A DNA stretch of 31,915 nt, taken from contig JAITDL010000038.1 of NCBI GenBank assembly GCA_031282565.1, forward strand, positions 1 to 31,915, in the 5' to 3' direction. The position numbers and the translations under genes are program-made. The notes under the pieces are model-generated. The model was not told the origin of the DNA and did no database searches. It was given only the letters and a program-made list of their open reading frames with translations. The DNA comes from Puniceicoccales bacterium (GTDB lineage Bacteria; Verrucomicrobiota; Verrucomicrobiia; Opitutales; JAIRLM01). This document shows positions 7,143 through 15,035 of the stretch, piece by piece. Numbering within the stretch: position 1 is the stretch's first letter; each line of letters starts with the position of its first letter.

Positions 7143-8975
7143 ATGCCAGTTTTTGAAAACACAGGCGAAGGCGGGGAGCCCGTCTTCTCATTCGATGAGC
7201 GCCATTCGGGAGAGGATGACTCATGCCAGACAATAGACGGCGGCGAAGATCGTGCCACGGGCGACGCCAATGGCTGTTCCGATGGCCGTCCGCAGCGCCG
7301 GAATTTTGGTCGCGGCGACCGCGGCAGAGATCAGCCGCAGCAGCGCGGAAGTGGACGCGGGAAAGTGCAAGTTCTTCCAGAAGATGGTTCCATGCCGCCC
7401 GATGATCCATTCGCAGACGGCGGTCGAGACGGCGGCGGCGGAGATCAATTTTCCAATCGCGGCAACCACAATCGCTTCGGACAAAATCGCTTCCGCAACA
7501 CGCAACAGCGGCAGCAAAATCGTCAACCACTCCGCGGCGGCACTCAACAGCGGAACGGCGCGAATTCGACGGGACGTGGACCTGCTGCTCCTCTGCAGCA
7601 AAATGCGTTGAATATGAGGAAAAATCGCTACGGTGGTCTCGGCTACTGGGAGCGCATACAGTCCGAGGCATCCATCGCCGACGCCGCCTTGGAATTTTTT
7701 GGCGAAACCACCCCGCTGGATCTGGATGAGCTGTTTCGTCTTGGCATGGAACAAATTGCGGAACTTGCGACATCCATGGATCTGGAATGCGGAGAGTGCA
7801 ACCGCCACGACGTGCTAGACCGTTGCCTGCGACAGGCGTCGGAAAATCACACAGCCATAGCAATTTCCGGCGTGCTTGAAATCTTTTTCGATGGCAATGG
7901 CTGCCTCGTTGGCGCAGAAAATAGATTCCAGCCGGGCGAGTGGTCCCCATTCGTGCCCCGCTGCCTGATACGCGCGAACGGACTGCGCCGCGGCCAAAAA
8001 ATTCGTCTCTGGGCTGCATTTCCAAGAAGCGGAGCACCGCATCTTTGTGCTCTCAAGATAGATAGCGTAATGGACTCCGATCCGGAAAGCGCAAAAAAAT
8101 TTCCCCAGTTCAAGGAGCTCACGCCGTTCTATCCTAGGGAACGCATTCTCCTGGAGAATAGCATAGGAGACGCCGCCGCAAATCTTTCCATGCGCATAGT
8201 TGACCTCGTCACGCCCATAGGGCTCGGCCAGAGGGGCCTCATCGTTGCGCCGCCGCGAACCGGAAAAACTGTTCTCCTGCAAGCATTTGCAAATGCAATA
8301 GCCGCCACGAGACCGGATGTGGAAGTGTGGATCCTGCTCATAGATGAACGGCCGGAGGAGGTGACAGATTTCCGCCGCATGGCTAAGGGCGAAGTATTTG
8401 CATCAACTTTCGACGAAACTCCGGACAGACACATCCAACTAGCCGAGATGGTTATCGAGATGGCGAGGAGAAGGGTAGAGTGTGGCCGCCATGTGGTCAT
8501 CCTTTTGGATTCCATAACTCGTTTGGCCAGAGCATATAATTCAACAATGCCTGCGAGCGGCCGGGTGATGTCCGGCGGCATCGACGCAAATGCACTCCAG
8601 GGACCGAAGAGCTTTTTCGGATCCGCACGAAATATCGAAGGCGGTGGCAGTTTGACCATTCTTGGCACGGCGCTGATCGAAACCGGCAGCCGCATGGACG
8701 ACGTGATTTTTGAGGAATTCAAAGGCACCGGGAACATGGAACTGCACCTCGATCGGGAACTGTCAGACAGACGCATCTACCCGGCCATCAACGTCGGACG
8801 CAGTGGGACGAGGAAGGAGGAGCTGCTCTACCACCCGGAGGAGCTGCCGCGCATACATCTCTTTCGCCGGGCGATGGTTGGCCTTACGTCGACCGACGCC
8901 GTGGAGATGCTCATTCAGCGGGTTAAAAAAACGAGCAGCAATGTTGAGTTTCTGATGACCCTCAACCGCACTTAA
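7143..8975 (+). CDS. rho: transcription termination factor Rho with disordered N-terminal insert
   Basis: Hexameric RNA-dependent helicase that ends transcription. The ATPase core shows Walker A APPRTGKT (369-376, Lys375), VILLDSITRLARAYN (Walker B), the Q/R-loop region SGGIDANALQGPKSFFGSAR and EFKGTGNMELHLDR. The RNA-binding domain lies at about 155-320. Residues about 40-155 are low complexity and rich in Gly, Arg, Gln, Asn and Asp. Such inserts are known in Rho of several phyla and are thought to add RNA affinity or phase behaviour. 610 residues against 419 in E. coli. ATG 7143 has a weak TTGCGC box 37 bases upstream; read-through from tRNA-Thr is possible. xthA follows 14 bases after the stop. 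Confidence 0.96.
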   Translation: MPVFENTGEGGEPVFSFDERHSGEDDSCQTIDGGEDRATGDANGCSDGRPQRRNFGRGDRGRDQPQQRGSGRGKVQVLPEDGSMPPDDPFADGGRDGGGGDQFSNRGNHNRFGQNRFRNTQQRQQNRQPLRGGTQQRNGANSTGRGPAAPLQQNALNMRKNRYGGLGYWERIQSEASIADAALEFFGETTPLDLDELFRLGMEQIAELATSMDLECGECNRHDVLDRCLRQASENHTAIAISGVLEIFFDGNGCLVGAENRFQPGEWSPFVPRCLIRANGLRRGQKIRLWAAFPRSGAPHLCALKIDSVMDSDPESAKKFPQFKELTPFYPRERILLENSIGDAAANLSMRIVDLVTPIGLGQRGLIVAPPRTGKTVLLQAFANAIAATRPDVEVWILLIDERPEEVTDFRRMAKGEVFASTFDETPDRHIQLAEMVIEMARRRVECGRHVVILLDSITRLARAYNSTMPASGRVMSGGIDANALQGPKSFFGSARNIEGGGSLTILGTALIETGSRMDDVIFEEFKGTGNMELHLDRELSDRRIYPAINVGRSGTRKEELLYHPEELPRIHLFRRAMVGLTSTDAVEMLIQRVKKTSSNVEFLMTLNRT

Positions 8976-8989
8976 TTACGTCGGCAACC

Positions 8990-9757
8990 ATGCGCATCGT
9001 CACCTGGAACGTTAACGGCCTGCGGTCCGCCGTCGGGAAAACCTTCCACGCCATGGTTGCCGAGATCCGCCCGGACGTTCTATGTCTCCAGGAAACGAAA
9101 ATTAGCTGTGACAGCAAACTGCCGGATCTTGGAGAGTTCCAGTGCAAGTACTTCCACTGCGCACTACGCCGCGGCTACTCAGGAACGGCGGTGCTGTCAA
9201 AAATCAAACCGCTTGCCTACGATTGCAACACTCCGCCGGACAGGCTGATAGAGCCCATGGAGGGCCGTGTGCAGCTCCTAGAATTTGAAAAATTTTTCCT
9301 CGTAAATGTCTATGTGCCAAATGCTCAAGCAGAATTGACCAGACTCCCACTGCGCCGCGACCGATGGGATCCTACATTCCGCGATTTTTTGCTGAACCTG
9401 TCGCGGGAAAAGGACGTGGTCGCCTGCGGTGATTTCAATGTCGCACACAGGGAAATAGATCTTGCCAGACCGAAGGAAAATCGCGGCAACGCCGGCTTCA
9501 GCGACGGAGAGCGCAGCGGATTCGACAACTACATTGGTGCCGGTTTCGTCGACGTTTTTCGTGCACTGCATCCGAATCGCGGCGGCTCCTACAGCTGGTG
9601 GTCACAGCGCGCCGATGCGAGGAAGCGCAACGTGGGCTGGCGCATAGATTACTTCCTTGCGACGGAAAATCTGCTTCCGCACGTGACAAATTGCGAAATA
9701 CTGGCACACATTGGAGGGTCGGACCACGCGCCGGTGGCCATTGACCTGCTTCCGTGA
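8990..9757 (+). CDS. xthA: exodeoxyribonuclease III / AP endonuclease
   Basis: Cuts DNA at abasic sites and trims 3' blocked ends in base excision repair. All family motifs are present: WNVNGLRS at the N-terminus, LQETK (metal-binding Glu), YSGTAVLSK, NVYVPNA, GDFNVAH, GWRIDYFL and the C-terminal GSDHAPV with catalytic His. 255 residues is normal for XthA/ExoA. It starts 14 bases after the rho stop with no promoter of its own, so it is probably co-transcribed with rho, an unusual partner. It converges on the hypothetical gene ending at 9768. Confidence 0.95.
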   Translation: MRIVTWNVNGLRSAVGKTFHAMVAEIRPDVLCLQETKISCDSKLPDLGEFQCKYFHCALRRGYSGTAVLSKIKPLAYDCNTPPDRLIEPMEGRVQLLEFEKFFLVNVYVPNAQAELTRLPLRRDRWDPTFRDFLLNLSREKDVVACGDFNVAHREIDLARPKENRGNAGFSDGERSGFDNYIGAGFVDVFRALHPNRGGSYSWWSQRADARKRNVGWRIDYFLATENLLPHVTNCEILAHIGGSDHAPVAIDLLP

Positions 9758-9767
9758 GTTCCGCCGC

Positions 9768-10280
9768 CTAGTCTAGGCCAGGAAGCTCGCCGTCAAATGC
9801 GGCAGGTGTCTCATCATCTCCGTCTTCGTCGGCAGTTGGTTCCGTCGTTGGTATTTTGTTATCCGTGCGCACGATGAGAACCGGCTCCTTCGTCCGAACC
9901 CACACGGCTTGGTTTCGAAGAATCTTCGCCGGAACAATTTCACAGACATCGGTGATTGTCCTCGCCGGATCCTTGGACCCCTTCCTGCTGCGATTAAAGT
10001 CGTAGGCAGCGCGGACGAGCTGCGCGTTAATTTCCAATGGGCTTTGATCTTCAGGTATTTGCAGCACCCATCCGGTGAAAAGCTCGCCGGCAAATTTGCC
10101 ATCGGGATCGGAAACAAGCATGACGAATTGCTTTTTCACCGGCGGCATGGACGGACTGTCGACCTCGTCTCCCGACGACACCTCCAGCTCCAAATCGCCG
10201 AGGATCTGCGAAATCACCTCGTAATCCAAATCATTCCTCTGCAAAACTTTTCTAACAAGCTCAATCTCAACCTTTGCCAC
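9768..10280 (-). CDS. conserved-looking hypothetical protein
   Basis: 170 residues from GTG 10280. I do not recognise the family. The N-terminus is a predicted helix pair (KVEIELVRKVLQRNDLDYEV, then ISQILGDLELE). It is followed by an acidic linker, a beta-rich core (KKQFVMLVSD, GWVLQIPED, TITDVCEIVP, AVWVRTKEPVLIVR) and a very acidic C-terminal tail (ADEDGDDE). No signal peptide or membrane span, so probably cytosolic. A TTG 18 codons upstream (10334) also opens the frame, but the GTG has a TTGATT/GATGAT promoter 38 bases before it and begins exactly at the first helix. The final 10 bases approach the xthA stop convergently. Confidence 0.65.
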   Translation of the reverse strand: MAKVEIELVRKVLQRNDLDYEVISQILGDLELEVSSGDEVDSPSMPPVKKQFVMLVSDPDGKFAGELFTGWVLQIPEDQSPLEINAQLVRAAYDFNRSRKGSKDPARTITDVCEIVPAKILRNQAVWVRTKEPVLIVRTDNKIPTTEPTADEDGDDETPAAFDGELPGLD

Positions 10281-10289
10281 TGCGCCGCG

Positions 10290-10318
10290 ATCATCGTCCG
10301 CCCGCCGGCGAAAATCAA
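10290..10318 (-). promoter_or_regulatory. predicted leaderless promoter of the gene at 10280
   Basis: TTGATT (10318-10313), 17-base spacer, GATGAT (10295-10290), then GTG 10280 at +38 from the first T. No Shine-Dalgarno is seen. Confidence 0.4.
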
Positions 10319-10358
10319 CAGATTTCTCCGGCAACTTGCCGCCATGAGCGCCAGCGCA

Positions 10359-11597
10359 TCAATCGCTCGCAGGTCGTGTGTGACGTCGCCATTTGCATTT
10401 GTAGTCGCATAGCATCTTGCTATAATCAAAGTGACCGTATGGGTAGTATGTGGCGTCTCCGTCGCCTTCGGTTCTAGTAAAACGTACTATCCTGCCAATT
10501 GGTCTCACAAACGTGCGTGAAAATAGTGGATCCGATGTTTGATCTCCACCGGCCACAAAGTTTACGAATACCCTCCGATTTGACCTTGCCCAGGCCATGC
10601 CTTTCCTCCCGACGAAGCGGGTTTTGATGCCACGCTCTAACCCCAGGCCATTTAACGATAGGCAACCGCAATGATGTTTGGCGGCCAAAGCTTGGGCAAT
10701 CATGCCTCCCATGGAATGCCCTGCCATATATGGCAGCAATTTAACTCGATTTCTCGGGTCCCTATTGTAGGCAATTATTATTGCAAGTCTCTCTTGGAAA
10801 AAATCTTCTGCATCGTATAGCATCGGAGGAACTGCACCGCCGAGATTCATGGCGCATTGCCACACGGCGCCCATCGTTTCTGCTCCATCGAACCAAAATA
10901 CCACTGGCCGGAATATGCGATTGGGATTATCGTCTGGCAGTCCTGTAATTTCTTCGCCATGTGGAATTCCCATTGCGCCCAAATTTCTTGCAGGTATCGA
11001 AACCGGTGACGCACGGCACTCCATTCCTAGTTGCGTCGCGTGAGTTGCATCATATGCGTCTGGTTCGGCCATTTCCACTTGCACTAGTCCAGTTTGCTCA
11101 CTGCCGTATCGTCTTTCTGCTCTGAACGTTTCTCCAATCCACCCCATAAATCCTCTAAAAATCGGCACCCCAAATGCACCACCAACGTCATCCAATGCAG
11201 CTGCATTTGGCACGTCTATCATCCTGACTTCGTGATTGCTCCTTTCCCTCCTGGCGTACACCGCCCAGCAGGTGAAGCACATGCCAATTGTCCTGTAGAA
11301 GGTTAGCCATTGGCAGCGCACGTGGAGCCTGTTGCCTGTCGCAAGTAAACATGCGGAAGCAACCGCATTGTATGGCAAGCCGACCAATGAAACCACTATG
11401 GCAGCTACCCATCCTACAGGACTCCAAGCAATTACGCTAACGATTTTCGCTCTAGTGGAACCTATTGTGCGTGGTGGTGCAGTTATTTTTACGATATCGT
11501 CCTCGGCGCATTCCGGCGCAACTTCCTGATCGTCGTCGCCGGGTGTAGGCGGTGAATCTACTGGTTGTGGTAGCCAATCGCCGACACTAGACATCAT
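10359..11597 (-). CDS. membrane-associated alpha/beta-hydrolase (lipase-like) orphan protein
   Basis: 412 residues. The N-terminal 45 are acidic and Pro-rich. A long hydrophobic stretch follows (about 50-90, SPVGWVAAIVVSLVGLPYN and on), probably a membrane hairpin. The C-terminal half carries a lipase elbow: AGHSMGGMIAQALA with Ser295, then LSLNGLGL, which matches the strand after the elbow in class 3 lipases. FVAGGDQTSDP could supply the acid and YGHFDYS the His. The full triad is therefore plausible. A substrate cannot be named. ATG 11597 lies 35 bases after a consensus TTGACA. Divergent from the orphan at 11700. It shares its elbow architecture with the protein at 29742 and could be a secreted effector (inference). 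Confidence 0.7.
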   Translation of the reverse strand: MMSSVGDWLPQPVDSPPTPGDDDQEVAPECAEDDIVKITAPPRTIGSTRAKIVSVIAWSPVGWVAAIVVSLVGLPYNAVASACLLATGNRLHVRCQWLTFYRTIGMCFTCWAVYARRERSNHEVRMIDVPNAAALDDVGGAFGVPIFRGFMGWIGETFRAERRYGSEQTGLVQVEMAEPDAYDATHATQLGMECRASPVSIPARNLGAMGIPHGEEITGLPDDNPNRIFRPVVFWFDGAETMGAVWQCAMNLGGAVPPMLYDAEDFFQERLAIIIAYNRDPRNRVKLLPYMAGHSMGGMIAQALAAKHHCGCLSLNGLGLERGIKTRFVGRKGMAWARSNRRVFVNFVAGGDQTSDPLFSRTFVRPIGRIVRFTRTEGDGDATYYPYGHFDYSKMLCDYKCKWRRHTRPASD

Positions 11598-11603
11598 AAT
11601 GTT

Positions 11604-11632
11604 ATGTTAAACTAAAAATCGCGCAGTGTCAA
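11604..11632 (-). promoter_or_regulatory. predicted leaderless promoter of the lipase-like gene
   Basis: TTGACA (11632-11627), 17-base spacer, TAACAT (11609-11604), 6 bases, ATG 11597. Transcription would begin at or very near the start codon. The palindrome AATTCGAATT (11631-11640) abuts the -35 box. Confidence 0.55.
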
Positions 11633-11660
11633 TTCGAATTGCAATCGGCATGCGTCGCAT

Positions 11661-11688
11661 TTGACAGATGGCGGAATTGCGCTAAACT
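11661..11688 (+). promoter_or_regulatory. predicted promoter of the orphan gene at 11700
   Basis: TTGACA (11661-11666), 16-base spacer, TAAACT (11683-11688), then ATG 11700, 39 bases from the first T. The TTG of this box is itself in frame with the gene and could be mistaken for a start codon. Confidence 0.55.
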
Positions 11689-11699
11689 TTGTCCAAGCC

Positions 11700-12947
11700 A
11701 TGGTTAGCCACGCCGAACTTAGAGTCTTTCGCCCATGCCAAGGACAAACTCCAAACAAACCAGAAGGGCCAAGCGCGAATCAACGTCCTTGCTCTCATTC
11801 GGATACGGCAACAGCTAAATTCGTCGCAACGAAAGCAACGCTGGGCGAATGTTTCCGCCGCGCAATAGCTTCGTTCTTTGCACTTTTTCGCGGAAAACCT
11901 GCCGCCATAGCCTCACCGATGTACGACGTCGTAGCGATCAAGCTCAATCCCAACAGATTGCCTCGGTGGCTAGACAGCCTTGGAGACGCGGTTGAGCACG
12001 ATGACGCGCTCGATGCATACAGGAGAAATTGTGCGGCGCGCGATGAGCTTGCGCCACGGGTGGCTGCAAAGGAGCACGAAGTCTCCGCGCTTAGGGCGAA
12101 GTTTAACAGCAACATTGCAAATTGGGCAAAAAATAAAGATGCCATTCGCGACGAAATCATAGCCAAAAGTGGAAAATTTAGAAAGAATTTCGAAGCGCTG
12201 CGCGAAGCGCAAGTGAAAGGGGATGATAGTTTTGTGCATACAATCGTCTATGGCAATCAAAAAGCAGGCGGCAGTGGCGGTCATGGCATTGTTGGCATGA
12301 TTGGGCTACTCCCAGCGGAAGAAAAGGAAGCATCACCACTACTTGTCGAATGGGTAAGGTTAACTGAAATGGAAGGAAGAGGCCCCTATAATGTTGCATC
12401 CGATGCTGTGCGCTCGCAACTGCGCATTCCGCTGAATGCCGCCGAAGCGGAATTGGCAGAACTCCAAAGACAGTTAGCCGCAATTAATGCCCCCATTTCA
12501 GATTTCGAACTGAGCAGGATGGCTTTCACCGGCGGTAAGGATTTCTCCTACGACATGTTGGCTTTTCCAAAATATGTGGACGAGGTTGCGGCGCTGCGTG
12601 ATAGATTTTTGGGCGTCTGTGGCAGCCTAGTAGGATTCGCAGCAACCAGGTTTAGGGCGCGAAGACTCAGGAGAGCTCTCAAATTAATCGGAGATGCGTT
12701 CGATGCCAGGACGGCTGATGGCACCTTCGACGGACAACGCATCGTCACAGCAATGACCAGCTTTGATAATATTTTCCGCACAACATTTGGCCTTCCATCG
12801 GCCACAGAAAACCCTCAAATTGAAATTTATCGCCGCCGAGCTGCAGCCATCGGTCCGGAATTTTTAGCCGCATGCGAAAACTATAATGACTTCATCGCCA
12901 ACGCCGGCAGGGACTGCATGGTGACACTTGGCTTGATGCCGGAGTGA
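11700..12947 (+). CDS. orphan coiled-coil protein of unknown function
   Basis: 415 residues from ATG 11700. No known family recognised. The first 40 residues are Pro/Ser/Gln-rich and unstructured. A short hydrophobic patch (AIASFFALF) follows. Residues about 95-175 and 235-265 are strongly helical with heptad-like runs (ELAPRVAAKEHEVSALRAKF, AEAELAELQRQLAA), suggesting coiled coils. Between them is a Gly/His-rich loop (KAGGSGGHGIVGMIG). The C-terminal 130 residues are basic helices (RFRARRLRRALKL). Divergent from the lipase-like gene, with back-to-back promoters in 102 bases. The polar N-terminus and coiled coil would suit a secreted protein, but nothing in the sequence proves it. Confidence 0.65.
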   Translation: MVSHAELRVFRPCQGQTPNKPEGPSANQRPCSHSDTATAKFVATKATLGECFRRAIASFFALFRGKPAAIASPMYDVVAIKLNPNRLPRWLDSLGDAVEHDDALDAYRRNCAARDELAPRVAAKEHEVSALRAKFNSNIANWAKNKDAIRDEIIAKSGKFRKNFEALREAQVKGDDSFVHTIVYGNQKAGGSGGHGIVGMIGLLPAEEKEASPLLVEWVRLTEMEGRGPYNVASDAVRSQLRIPLNAAEAELAELQRQLAAINAPISDFELSRMAFTGGKDFSYDMLAFPKYVDEVAALRDRFLGVCGSLVGFAATRFRARRLRRALKLIGDAFDARTADGTFDGQRIVTAMTSFDNIFRTTFGLPSATENPQIEIYRRRAAAIGPEFLAACENYNDFIANAGRDCMVTLGLMPE

Positions 12948-12989
12948 GGCTGTCTGAACATTTTTTACTTGCGGCTAGAAGATCGAACG

Positions 12990-13001
12990 GCAGCTGCCGC
13001 G
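12990..13001. other. 12-bp perfect palindrome between convergent genes
   Basis: CGGCAGCTGCCG lies in the 78-base gap between the stops of the orphan gene (12947) and the flavoprotein gene (13026). A TTTTTT tract lies upstream of it at about 12960. It could act in termination for the minus-strand gene, but the arms leave almost no loop. Confidence 0.25.
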
Positions 13002-13025
13002 TGGATAAAGTTCTAGGAGTGCGAC

Positions 13026-14153
13026 CTAGTAAACGTCGCGCTGGAAGCGCCGTGAGCGCTTCATTTCACCGATTTTCTCCAGCGCCGCCTCATGGGGAAG
13101 ATTCCCAAAACGGGTAAATGTTTCCAGCACAGCGGCTTCAACGTCAACAGCCATGCGCTTGCCGTCGCCGCAGATGTAAAAATGTGCACCATCGGCCAGC
13201 CACCGGTGAAATTCTTCGCCATTTTCGCGGATACGATCCTGCACGTAAATTTTCTTCTCCTGGTCCCGTGAAAATGCCAGGTCAAGGCGCGCCAGAAGAC
13301 CACTCTCCAGCCACGCCATCAAGCGGTTTTCCTCGATGAAATCCGTCGCCCTGTGGCGATCACCAAAGAATAACCAATTGCGCCCGTGGGAGTTTTTTTC
13401 CTTCCGCTCCCATTCGCGCCGCTCCAGAAAACCGATGAACGGCGCCAGCCCGGCACCGGGGCCGACCATTAGCACATCCACGTTGGGATCTGCCGGCAGA
13501 CGAAATTTCGTTGAAACAACCTTGGCACGCAGCACATCACCCACGGACAGCCGCCGATTCACATGGGAAGACGCCACACCGAAACGCAATTTCCCGTCGC
13601 GGCCAAGGTGCGTCGCCGTTGTCACGATGAGCCGCAACCCATTGGCAATCGAAAATGGACAGGAAGCAATTGAGTACAGCCGCGGCTGCAGTGGCCGCAG
13701 CGATGCCAGCACATCGGGAATTGGAAGATCCTTGACGGCAAAAGTTTCAAGAAATTCGCAGACGGACAAGCCGGACGCAAACGCGTTGAAATCCCCGTCA
13801 ATGGCTTCGCCGAGAATTTTAGCCTTTTCTCCTTCGCATCTGGTCGCAATTAACTCTGCCAGCTGTCGCGGCACTTCCCCAATTGTAAAACACTCGCTGA
13901 GAGCTTGGCCGATCGCCATTTCTCCTTCGCGCAGTTTGACGACCATTTCCCGCGGCGCCGCCAGCACGGCAAGTAGACGGCTAACATCCTCACGGCAATT
14001 TTGCGGCGCCACAGCCAACCAGTCGCCGGGCTCATATGCCAACTGCCCATCTGCTTCCAGAATAATTTCACAGATTTCCTTGCCGCCCCCGCCGGACAGA
14101 CGCCGCCGCGACGCCAGCCGAAAGGCGCCATACCCTTTTTTCAAAATTTCCAC
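13026..14153 (-). CDS. CysJ-like FAD/NADPH reductase lacking the FMN (flavodoxin) domain
   Basis: Ferredoxin-NADP reductase-fold oxidoreductase of the sulfite reductase alpha / cytochrome P450 reductase type. Motifs: RLYSIAS (FAD isoalloxazine), GVASSHV (FAD phosphate), VGPGAGLAPFIGFL (NADPH), FFGDRHRATDF, YVQDRIRE, YICGDGKRMAVDVEAAV and the CysJ-like end RFQRDVY. It has about 375 residues instead of about 600, and no flavodoxin domain is present or encoded next door, so electrons must go to a separate partner. The frame opens at TTG 14189, but that codon is the -35 box. GTG 14153 follows TTGCCC/TATGGA at +36. No cysI, cysH or other sulfur gene is in the window, so the physiological acceptor is unknown. 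Confidence 0.85.
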   Translation of the reverse strand: MEILKKGYGAFRLASRRRLSGGGGKEICEIILEADGQLAYEPGDWLAVAPQNCREDVSRLLAVLAAPREMVVKLREGEMAIGQALSECFTIGEVPRQLAELIATRCEGEKAKILGEAIDGDFNAFASGLSVCEFLETFAVKDLPIPDVLASLRPLQPRLYSIASCPFSIANGLRLIVTTATHLGRDGKLRFGVASSHVNRRLSVGDVLRAKVVSTKFRLPADPNVDVLMVGPGAGLAPFIGFLERREWERKEKNSHGRNWLFFGDRHRATDFIEENRLMAWLESGLLARLDLAFSRDQEKKIYVQDRIRENGEEFHRWLADGAHFYICGDGKRMAVDVEAAVLETFTRFGNLPHEAALEKIGEMKRSRRFQRDVY

Positions 14154-14161
14154 CGTCCACG

Positions 14162-14189
14162 TCCATAGGCCACCGCTGGGCGCGGGCAA
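14162..14189 (-). promoter_or_regulatory. predicted leaderless promoter of the CysJ-like gene
   Basis: TTGCCC (14189-14184), 16-base spacer, TATGGA (14167-14162), GTG start at 14153 (+36). The TTG is in frame with the gene. Confidence 0.35.
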
Positions 14190-14229
14190 TTTTTTTCGCT
14201 ACACCAGGCGCCATCAAACTCGACTCCAA

Positions 14230-14784
14230 CTAGCTGGCAATTTTTGGCTGCTCCGGCCTACCGCGGCCATAGAATAAATTTATCAGCGCAATTAGTGCGA
14301 TCGCGGCCGCGGCCACGAGTAGCCCGCCAATGGCCATTAGCAGCGCCACGGAAGCCGAAGAAGCAATTAGCCCAAAACATTTTATGCCGATTAATTCGAC
14401 GAAAAATTTCATGGTCCAAGCCGTGGCATTGGAGATCAGCAGAGCAGCTAGCAGAATTCCAAACTTGCCGCCGAGAGTTTTGTGCAATGGAAGGTGTCTT
14501 TCTCCCATTACGGCAAACGTTTGCGTGATATCAGCAGGCCGACCGCTTCCCTCGCAAGATGGAACAGTAACTTCCACATTCGCCCGCCCAAACCCGTCCG
14601 GCAGAAGCCACGGCGCACGGCCAATGGCCCAGAGAAAATCGGCCAAATTCGCATCCTTCTGCAGCGCATAGGCCGTCCCGCAGCGCGTACCGAGAAGCTT
14701 CCCAAAGTAGGGCACGTCGGCATTATCCGGAGTCCATTTGACCCTCCCAAATGGCAGCATGTAGGCTTTGTAAGTCGTAGACAC
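14230..14784 (-). CDS. hypothetical protein with two C-terminal membrane segments
   Basis: 184 residues from GTG 14784 (frame open to ATG 14865). The N-terminal half is soluble, with DNADVPYFGKLLGTRCGTAY and two further cysteines. The C-terminal half has two hydrophobic segments (FGILLAALLISNATAW to about FFVELIGIKCFGLIA, and VALLMAIGGLLVAAAAIALIALINLFY) and a short basic tail (GRGRPEQPK). No family recognised. A TTGACA box lies 36 bases before the GTG, matching the pattern elsewhere, so the shorter start is preferred. The longer start would add 27 residues with little structure. Same strand as the CysJ-like gene but each has its own promoter-like box; divergent from the antiporter. Confidence 0.55.
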   Translation of the reverse strand: MSTTYKAYMLPFGRVKWTPDNADVPYFGKLLGTRCGTAYALQKDANLADFLWAIGRAPWLLPDGFGRANVEVTVPSCEGSGRPADITQTFAVMGERHLPLHKTLGGKFGILLAALLISNATAWTMKFFVELIGIKCFGLIASSASVALLMAIGGLLVAAAAIALIALINLFYGRGRPEQPKIAS

Positions 14785-14792
14785 GGGACACT

Positions 14793-14820
14793 CTACTGCG
14801 CCACGGCCCATGGGTGTCAA
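14793..14820 (-). promoter_or_regulatory. predicted promoter of the small membrane protein gene
   Basis: TTGACA (14820-14815), 16-base spacer, CAGTAG (14798-14793), GTG start at 14784 (+36). The -10 is weak but resembles the CATTAG boxes of aspS and the gene at 24636. Confidence 0.35.
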
Positions 14821-15035
14821 TGGACGACATGGGCCCATTACTTTTTTTTGACAGGCGACCACCAAAATTGCAGCAGATCAGCTGCAGCGAATGGGGCGCC
14901 GCGAAATATGTGTTTTGGAAAGCGGCGAAACACTGCACCGCGGCGCCCTTCCACAGGTGTCCGCAAAAATTAAACATAAAAGCATTGCCCTTGGCCGAGC
15001 CGATGATAGCGAATTGTCCCGTTGGAGACGCCTCC

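Noticed and set aside
7138..8037. 299-residue minus-strand open frame over the 5' part of rho
   Set aside because: It is antisense to the Gly/Arg-rich insert and core of rho, where the codon pattern keeps the opposite frame open. The translation is Arg/Cys/Trp-rich without motifs.
8129..8776. 215-residue minus-strand open frame in rho
   Set aside because: Antisense shadow of the rho ATPase core, Ser/Arg-rich with no family signal.
9766..9778. GCCTAG-T-CTAGGC inverted repeat between xthA and the convergent gene as a terminator
   Set aside because: Only a one-base centre and no T-run. It cannot fold as a usual terminator hairpin.
13336..14277. 313-residue plus-strand open frame over the CysJ-like gene
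   Set aside because: Shadow of the minus-strand reductase, whose FAD/NADPH motifs are unmistakable.
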